From positions 1 through 5,053 of the forward strand of contig JAKAVX010000250.1 in NCBI GenBank assembly GCA_021827465.1: a DNA stretch of 5,053 bases, given 5' to 3'. Within the stretch, counting starts at the first letter, position 1. Every line of letters starts with the position of its first letter. Origin of the DNA: Deltaproteobacteria bacterium. GTDB lineage: Bacteria > Desulfobacterota_B > Binatia > Binatales > Binataceae. The position numbers and the translations under genes are program-made. The notes under the pieces were generated by a model. The model was not told the DNA's origin and did not search any database. It saw only the letters and a program-made list of their open reading frames with translations. Of this stretch, positions 1-4,953 are shown one piece after another.

Positions 1-1438
1 CCGATCTGCCCAACGGCTTGCTCCAGAAGACCGGCTGCATCACCGGCTGTCCGAGTCCATACACGCCCGCGCGCGGGAACGTATCGCGCCAGTCTTCGAG
101 CTTATGATGGAGCGGCAGGAGCAGATGCGCGTACTCGGCGGTCTCGCCGGGCACTCCGCCCGCCCAGACCACGAGAGGAACTTTCTTTATTGCTTCGGCG
201 GCTCGCCACGCCGGCGGCATGCTGAAGACCGGATTGGTCTCGGCGATGAAGAGCACGTCGACTTCGCCGTTGCGCATCGAGTCGAGAGCCGCGACAACGT
301 CGTTGGTGCGAGTTTCCGGCTCCGGCGGCATCCCTTCGAGGAATTCCATCGTGCGGCCCAGATTGCCTGTGACCGCATTGAGGACGTAGGCCGCGGCATG
401 AGTGGCGGGATCGTCGCCGCCGGCCAGCGCCACCGCGCCCTCGGCCTTGCCGAACCGCTCGCCCATCGCCTCGATCATTTTCGCTGGAATCCCGGTCTGC
501 TGGCTGACAGAGGCGGGATCGTAGGAAGCAACGAAGCTCTTCAGCCCGGCGACGTCGACCTGCGCGTTGGGCGAAACCCATCCCTGGCTCAGGATGACGT
601 TGAGAACCGACAGCGCGACTGCGGCTTCGGCTCCCGGAGGAACCGCTATCCACTCGTCGCATCGGCCCGCCGTGACGTTCATCCGCGGCGAGACATAGTA
701 GGCATATCCGATAGTCAGCTTGCCGCGCCGCGTCTGGGGCGCGCGAAACTCCGCGAATTGGCGGCCAAACTCGACCGGCGAGCGCCAGGTTTCGTTAAAA
801 TCGGCGCCGAACGAGATGAGAACCTCGGCCTTATCAATATGGTAGACCGGCAGGTCGCGCAGTCCGAAGCACATCTCGGCGGCGTCGCGGGCGGGCGTTT
901 CGCTTATCGCCTCATAGAAAATTCCGCGATTCGACTGGTAGACGCCGAGCCAAGCCTCGGTGATTGTTCTCAGCGTAGGCCCTTGATGTGCGGGACCAAG
1001 ATAGGCAACCCGGTTCTTACCTTTCGCAGCCGCGGCCTTGAGAGCGTCATTGAGGAGCTTGTCGGCCTCGTCCCACGAGATGGTCTTGAGCGAGGAGCCC
1101 TGACGCTGCGTCGGATGGCGCAGGCGATCGGGGTTGTACACGCCCTGAAGCGCAGCATGTCCGCGCGCACAGATCGTGCCCTTGCCGATCGGATCGGCCG
1201 GGTTCCCTTCAAGTTTGATTACCCGTCCCTCGCGGATCCGGGCCACAACGCCGCATCCGGCGCCGCACTCGGTACAGGTGGTCGCGTAGAACTGGGGAAC
1301 GCCCGGGATGACGTTCTCGTCGGGAACAACGTAAGGGATTAATTTTCTCGCCGCCGGCTGGCATCCCGGTACTGCCGCCGCCGCTCCCGCAGTCGCTGCG
1401 AGCTTAAGAAAGGAACGTCTTGAAAACCCCTCTGACAT
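1..1438 (-). CDS. actB: ActB-like molybdopterin-oxidoreductase subunit of alternative complex III, N-terminal 479 residues (partial)
   Basis: This is the N-terminal part of a complex-iron-sulfur-molybdoenzyme (MopB) family protein. It most likely belongs to ActB of alternative complex III, the membrane complex that oxidises quinol and reduces periplasmic carriers or an oxidase. The frame is open from the ATG at 1438 to the window edge, so the C-terminal half, which carries the ferredoxin-like clusters in ActB, is missing. Visible features are a Tat motif SRRSFLK (residues 6-12), an alanine-rich stretch ending VPGC with a lipobox-like Cys26, and the ActB-typical IPYVVP after it. Cys55, 58, 62 and 90 form C-x2-C-x3-C-x27-C. 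Further on are NPDRLRHP, FNETWRSPVEFGRQFAEF and DEWIAVPPGAEAA, all resembling ActB. Known ActB structures carry no molybdenum cofactor. The start is 13 bases after the ActA stop, with GAGG only 3 bases upstream, so translational coupling is likely. A split B1/B2 arrangement or a related Qrc/Psr-type complex cannot be excluded. Confidence 0.88.
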   Translation of the reverse strand, partial: MSEGFSRRSFLKLAATAGAAAAVPGCQPAARKLIPYVVPDENVIPGVPQFYATTCTECGAGCGVVARIREGRVIKLEGNPADPIGKGTICARGHAALQGVYNPDRLRHPTQRQGSSLKTISWDEADKLLNDALKAAAAKGKNRVAYLGPAHQGPTLRTITEAWLGVYQSNRGIFYEAISETPARDAAEMCFGLRDLPVYHIDKAEVLISFGADFNETWRSPVEFGRQFAEFRAPQTRRGKLTIGYAYYVSPRMNVTAGRCDEWIAVPPGAEAAVALSVLNVILSQGWVSPNAQVDVAGLKSFVASYDPASVSQQTGIPAKMIEAMGERFGKAEGAVALAGGDDPATHAAAYVLNAVTGNLGRTMEFLEGMPPEPETRTNDVVAALDSMRNGEVDVLFIAETNPVFSMPPAWRAAEAIKKVPLVVWAGGVPGETAEYAHLLLPLHHKLEDWRDTFPRAGVYGLGQPVMQPVFWSKPLGRS

Positions 1439-1451
1439 GGTCCTCATCGGC

Positions 1452-1964
1452 TCAGAAATGGCATGTGACGCAGTCGGTGCTTACTTTTCGCTGCGTGTGG
1501 CAGGTGAGGCAAAAGCCCATATTGATCTCGTGGACCGGTTCGATGCGATCCATCGTCTGCACCGGCCCATGACAGGTCTGGCAGGCGACACCGGCTGCAA
1601 TGTGCGGCCGATGGGTAAAGCGCACGAAATCCGGAAGGGTGTACACCCGGTTCCATCGAATCTCGAACGGAGGCTGCGTGTGATCCATCCACGGGCGCGT
1701 CACCGGCTGGAGTCCACCGACCAGGGCTGCGCCGTGACATCCTACGCAACGCGAGACCGGGGGAACTCCCGAGGTCTGCGAGCGCCGCGCATACTCATGG
1801 CAGTACTGGCACGGGATCTTGTTTATTCCGGCATGAATCCGATGACTGAACGGAATCGGTTGGGGTACGTCGGCTCTCGGCGCCCAAGGCCGTTGAGACA
1901 GCCCAAACGTGAGGAGCCCTGCAACCACCAGCACTGCTGCAAGGGGCAGAATTGTGCGGTTCAT
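1452..1964 (-). CDS. actA: ActA-like periplasmic pentahaem cytochrome c subunit of alternative complex III
   Basis: This 170-residue protein has five CxxCH haem c sites: CQYCH (52-56), CVGCH (73-77), CQTCH (128-132), CLTCH (152-156) and CVTCH (165-169), the last one residue from the C terminus. Residues 5-22 form one hydrophobic segment that can act as a signal anchor, placing the haem domain in the periplasm. The phrases IPFSHRIHAG (37-46), RVYTLPDFVRFTH (106-118) and HEINMGFCLTCH (145-156) are typical of the cytochrome subunit of alternative complex III, and His41, 44, 118, 121 and 145 are plausible axial ligands. In the complex it relays electrons from the ActB clusters to cytochrome c or an oxidase. 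The ATG at 1964 is the only reasonable start, since an in-frame TGA lies two codons upstream. No clear Shine-Dalgarno sequence is visible. It is the first gene of the leftward operon, directly before actB. The related Qrc cytochrome is the main alternative. Confidence 0.9.
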   Translation of the reverse strand: MNRTILPLAAVLVVAGLLTFGLSQRPWAPRADVPQPIPFSHRIHAGINKIPCQYCHEYARRSQTSGVPPVSRCVGCHGAALVGGLQPVTRPWMDHTQPPFEIRWNRVYTLPDFVRFTHRPHIAAGVACQTCHGPVQTMDRIEPVHEINMGFCLTCHTQRKVSTDCVTCHF

Positions 1965-2134
1965 GTTTCAGTTTCGACCGGCAAACCTTCGGCCTTGCCA
2001 CGGGCCTGTGACTGCGGTGCACGCTGGAGCATGCCGCCCTCAGGCGTCGTGATCGATAAGCCGCTCAAATGGGTCACAAGCACTCAGTCCACAGGGAACT
2101 CCGGAGCCCTAATCGGCTGCCGGATTCAAAACGG

Positions 2135-2416
2135 TTAAATTTTGTAACACTGACATTTGCCATAATCAAGCAAAAGTAATGCGGAAGTGGGAAAGTTTCG
2201 CGACCGTGGCGGCGCCGGCGTCATGCCGTAAGCCGATTCGCCTCGTTGGGACAGGGCTTTTGTACGCTTCAAAAAATCCGAGCGCAACACCTTGAGAAGC
2301 TTTTCCTTGGTCGAAAACCCGGCGAACAGACCCGACGCTCGGGGCTGCGCCGTAGCCGCAAGGCCACCCGCGAGGGCTTCCAACGCCTTATCCCACCGCT
2401 CTTTTCGCGCTTCCAT
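2135..2416 (-). CDS. Possible small hypothetical protein (93 aa), uncertain
   Basis: This is an open frame in the divergent region on the actA strand, starting at an ATG (2416); a TTG at 2440 is also possible. The first 60 or so residues look protein-like: charged and helical, with MEARKERWDKALEALAGG and FSTKEKLLKVLRSDFLKR. By my count GC is about 65% at codon position 3, 63% at position 1 and 52% at position 2, a weakly coding-like pattern. The last 30 residues (proline-rich, then LLLLDYGKCQCYKI) come from the AT-rich promoter stretch and look like accidental read-through. There is no well-spaced Shine-Dalgarno sequence, and I recognise no family. It could be a real small gene upstream of actA, the decayed end of an older gene, or chance. 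Confidence 0.25.
   Translation of the reverse strand: MEARKERWDKALEALAGGLAATAQPRASGLFAGFSTKEKLLKVLRSDFLKRTKALSQRGESAYGMTPAPPRSRNFPTSALLLLDYGKCQCYKI
2141..2169 (-). promoter_or_regulatory. Candidate sigma70-type extended -10 promoter for the actA operon
   Basis: Read on the minus strand, TTGATT (2169-2164) and TACAAA (2146-2141) are separated by exactly 17 bases. Each matches the -35 or -10 consensus at four of six positions. The -10 is preceded by TGT, an extended -10 TGn element. The site sits in the AT-rich stretch of the divergent region. It would start transcription near 2134 and leave a leader of about 170 bases before actA. This is a consensus match by eye, not a demonstrated promoter. 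Confidence 0.35.
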
Positions 2417-2489
2417 CGTCCCGGTTTCGGAGCCTCGCAAAGTATGTTAGTTAGCTGGAAACCTGACCAGCGGAGATTCAGAGCATCCA

Positions 2490-3656
2490 GTGCAGATAAA
2501 AACAGCATCGAGACTCGGTCTGTTGCCGCCGTATCTGTTCGCCGAGCTCGACCGCCTGAAAAAGGAAATCCAGAAGAAGGGCGTTGACGTAATCAGCCTT
2601 GGTATCGGCGACCCAGACCTTCCGACTCCCCGGCATATTGTCGAAGCGTTAAAGCGCGCGGCTGACGATCCCGCCAACCATCGCTACCCCGACTACCAGG
2701 GACTCGACCGTTTTCGCGCTGCGGCAACCGCCTGGTATCAGCGCCGATTCGCCGTGAAACTCGATCCGTCGCGCGAGGCTTGTGCGGTCATCGGCTCCAA
2801 GGAAGGGATCGCCAATTTTGCCACCGCCGTGGTTGATCCGGGCGATATCGTTCTCATCCCCGATCCCGGCTATCCAGTTTACTTCTCGGGATGTGTTTTC
2901 AACGGCGGCGAAGCGTACTTCATGCCCCTGCGCAAGGAGAACGGCTTTCTTCCCGACCTTGCGGCGATTCCGGCCGAGGTGGCGCGGCGGGCGAAACTGA
3001 TGTGGCTCAACTATCCGAACAATCCGACCGCGGCCACCGCCGAGACCTCCTTTCTGGCCGACGCAGTCAATTACTGCATCAGAAAGAATATCATTCTGGC
3101 ACACGACCTTGCCTATTCCGAAATAGCCTATGACGGATACCGTGCGCCGAGCATCTTTGAAGTTCCCGAGGCGCGCGAATGCGCAATTGAATTCCATTCC
3201 CTCTCGAAAACCTACTCGATGACAGGATGGAGAATTGGTTTCGCGGTCGGCAATGAAAACCTGGTCGGCGCGCTTGGACGGGTAAAGACCAATATGGACT
3301 CGGGGCCGTTTCAGGCGGTGCAGGAAGCGGCGATCGCCGCGCTGGAAGGGCCTGAAGATTCGATCCGGGAATATTGCGCGATTTACAAACAGCGGCGCGA
3401 CCTGATGGTGTCCGCGCTTGGAGAGCTCGGGCTCTCCTGCCAGGCGCCGCGCGCCACATTTTACGTCTGGGCTGAGGTGCCAAAGGGCTACAGCTCGGCG
3501 TCGCTCACCGAGCGCGTGCTCAAGGAAGCGGGCGTAGTAACCACCCCTGGCTCCGGGTTCGGCAGGGGGGGGGAGGGATACGTACGCTTCTCGCTCACGG
3601 TATCGAGCAAACGGCTTGGGGAAGCGGTCGAGCGGCTAAAAGCGCTTCGCCTTTAA
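2490..3656 (+). CDS. dapL: LL-diaminopimelate aminotransferase (DapL type), class I/II PLP aminotransferase
   Basis: This 388-residue fold-type I PLP enzyme is predicted to convert tetrahydrodipicolinate and glutamate directly to LL-diaminopimelate plus 2-oxoglutarate in the cytoplasm. The product feeds lysine and peptidoglycan synthesis without succinylated or acetylated intermediates. The N terminus LLPPYLFAELDRLKKE (11-26) and GVDVISLGIGDPDLPTP (31-47) are characteristic of DapL. PLP-site residues are visible: Asn174 and Asn178 in NYPNNPT, Asp206 and Tyr209 in AHDLAYSE, the Schiff-base Lys240 in SLSKTYSMTGWRIG, and Arg248. Arg366 in YVRFSLT is the expected substrate-carboxylate arginine. 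Length matches the family. The start is GTG, as no in-frame ATG lies between the upstream TAG (2448) and the conserved N terminus. The only purine-rich motif, GGAG at 2472-2475, is 14 bases away, so initiation may be weak. Another class I aminotransferase specificity is possible but less likely. Confidence 0.9.
   Translation: MQIKTASRLGLLPPYLFAELDRLKKEIQKKGVDVISLGIGDPDLPTPRHIVEALKRAADDPANHRYPDYQGLDRFRAAATAWYQRRFAVKLDPSREACAVIGSKEGIANFATAVVDPGDIVLIPDPGYPVYFSGCVFNGGEAYFMPLRKENGFLPDLAAIPAEVARRAKLMWLNYPNNPTAATAETSFLADAVNYCIRKNIILAHDLAYSEIAYDGYRAPSIFEVPEARECAIEFHSLSKTYSMTGWRIGFAVGNENLVGALGRVKTNMDSGPFQAVQEAAIAALEGPEDSIREYCAIYKQRRDLMVSALGELGLSCQAPRATFYVWAEVPKGYSSASLTERVLKEAGVVTTPGSGFGRGGEGYVRFSLTVSSKRLGEAVERLKALRL
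3565..3573 (+). repeat. G9 homopolymer tract inside dapL
   Basis: Nine consecutive G residues lie in codons 359-362 of dapL, encoding part of GFGRGGEGY just before the conserved substrate-binding Arg366. The frame is intact across the tract and the residue spacing fits the family. The tract is long enough to be a slippage or sequencing-error site. Confidence 0.9.
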
Positions 3657-3665
3657 ACGGGCAGG

Positions 3666-4229
3666 ATGCCTCACCGTGCATTCATTGGCATAGGAACGAA
3701 CCTGGGAGACCGAGCCGCCAATTATCGGGAGGCGATTCAGCGCATCGGACTCGTCCCCGGCACGCGCCTAATCCGTCAATCCTCGGTTTACGAAACCGAG
3801 CCGGTTGGCGAGGAACTCAAGTACCCGTTCCTCAATGGCGTGATCGAGGTCGAAACCGGACTCGTGGCCGAGCAGATGATGAAGCGACTGCTCGGAATCG
3901 AACGCGTGATGGGGCGAAAGCGGGTCAAGGGCCGCAAGCCAAAAGTGCACCGAGGTAAATATCGCCCGCGCGTAATCGACCTCGACCTGCTTTTCTTCGA
4001 CAACGAAGTAATCGAAACCAAAGCCCTCCACGTGCCTCATCCGCGCCTTCATGAGCGCCGTTTCGTGCTCGCCCCGATGGCGGAGCTGGCGCCCGCCCTG
4101 ATGCATCCCAAACTCAATGCGTCTATCTCGGAACTGCTCGTCGCGCTCAAGGATCCGCATCGGGTGACCCTTGCCCGCGCGGAAGTCCTCAGAGCGCCGT
4201 CGGCCAGGCGGGAGGTTGTGTTGCGATAA
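3666..4229 (+). CDS. folK: 2-amino-4-hydroxy-6-hydroxymethyldihydropteridine pyrophosphokinase (HPPK)
   Basis: FolK transfers pyrophosphate from ATP to 6-hydroxymethyl-7,8-dihydropterin in the cytoplasm, the step before dihydropteroate synthase in folate synthesis. Recognisable elements in the 187 residues are AFIGIGTNLGDR (5-16), SVYETEPVG (40-48), FLNGVIEVET (55-64), PRVIDLDLLFF (101-111) with the Mg-binding pair Asp105 and Asp107, and the closing HVPHPRLHERRFVLAPMAELAP (122-143). The stretch before the Asp pair, MGRKRVKGRKPKVHRGKYRP (82-101), is longer and more basic than the usual GRxRxxRWGPR. The basic C-terminal tail after about 165 is also extra. The gene starts 9 bases after dapL, with purines (GGGCAGG) running directly into the ATG, so translation is probably coupled to dapL. 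The start is supported by the first beta strand beginning at residue 4. Confidence 0.93.
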   Translation: MPHRAFIGIGTNLGDRAANYREAIQRIGLVPGTRLIRQSSVYETEPVGEELKYPFLNGVIEVETGLVAEQMMKRLLGIERVMGRKRVKGRKPKVHRGKYRPRVIDLDLLFFDNEVIETKALHVPHPRLHERRFVLAPMAELAPALMHPKLNASISELLVALKDPHRVTLARAEVLRAPSARREVVLR

Positions 4230-4235
4230 AAGTCT

Positions 4236-4260
4236 TCGCCGATTCGGCAGAGATCGGCGA
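4236..4260 (+). terminator. Hairpin just downstream of folK, possible weak terminator
   Basis: A perfect 8-bp inverted repeat, TCGCCGAT (4236-4243) and ATCGGCGA (4253-4260), encloses a 9-base loop starting six bases after the folK stop codon. No T-run follows, so it is not a classical intrinsic terminator. It could be a 3'-end stabilising structure or a Rho-dependent end for the dapL-folK transcript. Confidence 0.3.
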
Positions 4261-4267
4261 GATCGGC
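4250..4267 (+). repeat. Tandem 9-bp direct repeat (GAGATCGGC twice)
   Basis: GAGATCGGC occurs twice back to back (4250-4258 and 4259-4267), overlapping the right arm of the hairpin after folK. The second copy offers an alternative partner for the left arm. Its function is unknown, and it may be a simple local duplication. Confidence 0.8.
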
Positions 4268-4291
4268 TAAGCTGCGCAGGCGGTCCGATAA

Positions 4292-4377
4292 GCGCCGGGG
4301 GGCGCCTCGGCCATGTTCAGCGGACGACGATTTCACAGTCTCCAACGTCAATACATAACCGGCGCGTTTGCGCGGTT
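4292..4377. other. Two further small hairpins in the folK-lipoprotein gap
   Basis: The first hairpin pairs GCGCC (4292-4296) with GGCGC (4301-4305) around a GGGG loop. The second pairs AACCG-CGC (4357-4365, one bulged G at 4362) with GCGCGGTT (4370-4377) around GTTT. Neither is followed by a T-run. With the hairpin after folK they make this 228-base gap unusually rich in short stems, although GC-rich DNA produces such stems easily. No convincing sigma70 promoter for the downstream lipoprotein gene is visible; TTCACA near 4332 with ACATAA near 4353 is a poor match. Confidence 0.45.
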
Positions 4378-4443
4378 CGTGGCCGCACGCTGGCGAGGCA
4401 AAAACCAGATTGGATGAGATTTTCGAGCGAACGGCTCTTATGA

Positions 4444-4450
4444 AAGGGGA
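4444..4450 (+). promoter_or_regulatory. Shine-Dalgarno sequence deciding the lipoprotein start
   Basis: AAGGGGA ends 7 bases before the ATG at 4458 and is the strongest ribosome-binding site in the window. It lies inside the upstream extension of the same frame, so the ATG at 4458 is preferred over in-frame starts at 4440 and 4368. This choice also puts the hydrophobic signal sequence at the N terminus. Confidence 0.7.
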
Positions 4451-4457
4451 TGGCGGC

Positions 4458-4844
4458 ATGATACTTCGCCGCGTTACGGCGATGGTGACGTTGGCCGCTT
4501 TGCTTCTGTTCTGCGGATGCTCGGCGGAACCGGTATCGCGGCGCACGGAGCTGGAGATGGTGGCCGCAGGCGCGGTTATCGGAGCAGGAAGCGGTGCGCT
4601 TTTCCAGGCTACCCACACCAAGTATTCGATGGCGCAGAGTGTCGCGGTTGGAGCGGCAGGCGTCGCCGGAGCCATCCTGCTGTACGAGGAAGTCAAACGC
4701 GAAGCGGGCTACTATGGGCCGTATCGGAACGTCGTTGGCTCCGAGGGCCAGCAACCCGGCGTCGGCTCGGAAAACAGCCCCTCGAGCGGCGGCAGCGGCG
4801 CTACCAAGAGTAACGCCACCGTCGGCGGCTTGAAGTTGAATTAG
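4458..4844 (+). CDS. Small glycine-zipper lipoprotein, hypothetical
   Basis: This predicted 128-residue exported lipoprotein has a basic N terminus MILRRVTAM, a hydrophobic core TLAALLLF and a lipobox-like LFCGC, with Cys21 as the probable lipidated residue. Phe at -3 and Cys at -2 are not ideal. The mature part contains two Gly/Ala-rich hydrophobic segments, AAGAVIGAGSGALF (36-49) and VAVGAAGVAGAILLY (62-76). Their small-xxx-small spacing resembles glycine-zipper proteins such as OsmB or Rick_17kDa-type envelope lipoproteins. A charged EEVKREAGYYGPYR follows, then a Gly/Ser-rich low-complexity tail (94-124). It probably sits in the cell envelope, with the zipper helices packing in or against the outer membrane. 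The specific function is unknown. It is 228 bases from folK and appears to be its own transcription unit. Confidence 0.75.
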   Translation: MILRRVTAMVTLAALLLFCGCSAEPVSRRTELEMVAAGAVIGAGSGALFQATHTKYSMAQSVAVGAAGVAGAILLYEEVKREAGYYGPYRNVVGSEGQQPGVGSENSPSSGGSGATKSNATVGGLKLN

Positions 4845-4865
4845 AGCCGCGCGCAGACGCTCTAA
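4841..4865 (+). other. Perfect 7-bp inverted repeat overlapping the lipoprotein stop codon
   Basis: TTAGAGC (4841-4847) and GCTCTAA (4859-4865) are exact complements around an 11-base GC-rich loop. The left arm contains the TAG stop of the lipoprotein gene. No T-run follows. It may contribute to the 3' end of the transcript together with the stronger hairpin downstream. Confidence 0.4.
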
Positions 4866-4901
4866 CGCGTCAGGCCGGCAATGCATGACCTGTGGTTATC
4901 C

Positions 4902-4940
4902 GCGCCTGAGCGGCCGATGACCTCGGCCGCTCCCAGGCGC
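4902..4940. terminator. Long hairpin between convergent genes, probable bidirectional transcription end
   Basis: GAGCGGCCGA (4908-4917) pairs perfectly with TCGGCCGCTC (4923-4932) around the loop TGACC. After a 2-base bulge the stem continues with GCGCCT (4902-4907) and AGGCGC (4935-4940), giving 16 base pairs. It lies between the plus-strand lipoprotein gene (stop 4844) and a minus-strand gene end (stop 4954), the expected place for a shared terminator. No T-run follows on either strand, so it departs from a classical intrinsic terminator. Confidence 0.5.
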
Positions 4941-4953
4941 AGGCATTTGCGGC

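Larger units (their letters stand above)
1965..2489. other. Divergent intergenic region between actA and dapL
   Basis: About 525 bases separate the leftward actA from the rightward dapL. The part from 2120 to 2180 is clearly more AT-rich than its surroundings and holds the best promoter candidate for actA. Between that and actA lies a leader of roughly 170 bases. Its proximal part can fold into a small imperfect hairpin (arms 1980-1984 and 1995-1999) about 16 bases before the actA start codon. On the right, only a poor promoter candidate is visible for dapL: TATGTT at 2443-2448 without a convincing -35. A possible small minus-strand ORF is listed separately. I see no tRNA, riboswitch or mobile-element ends. 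Confidence 0.7.

Noticed and set aside
104..1342. 412-residue open frame on the plus strand
   Set aside because: It lies fully antisense to the ActB-like gene, whose cysteine, Tat and family motifs are unmistakable. The plus-strand translation is Arg/Gly-rich with no domain, as expected for a shadow of GC-rich codons.
2020..2110. CRP- or FNR-like half site (TTGTGA) in the actA leader
   Set aside because: Only one half matches and the second arm lacks the expected TCACA or ATCAA; not enough to call an operator.
1437..2138. 233-residue open frame on the plus strand
   Set aside because: It is antisense to the pentahaem cytochrome and extends into the intergenic region; it shows no recognisable motifs.
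2246..2587. 113-residue plus-strand frame overlapping the start of dapL
   Set aside because: It overlaps the conserved dapL N terminus in another frame and has an Arg-rich composition without motifs.
4313..4417. 34-residue ATG-started ORF in the folK-lipoprotein gap
   Set aside because: It has no Shine-Dalgarno sequence and an Arg-rich composition, and it overlaps a hairpin; too short to support without conservation.
4368..4457. N-terminal extension of the lipoprotein frame
   Set aside because: The upstream GTG or ATG starts would bury the signal peptide behind 30 hydrophilic residues, and the AAGGGGA site points to 4458.
4317..4886. 189-residue minus-strand frame across the lipoprotein gene
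   Set aside because: It is antisense to a gene with a good ribosome-binding site, signal sequence and glycine zippers; low-complexity Ala/Arg composition indicates a shadow.
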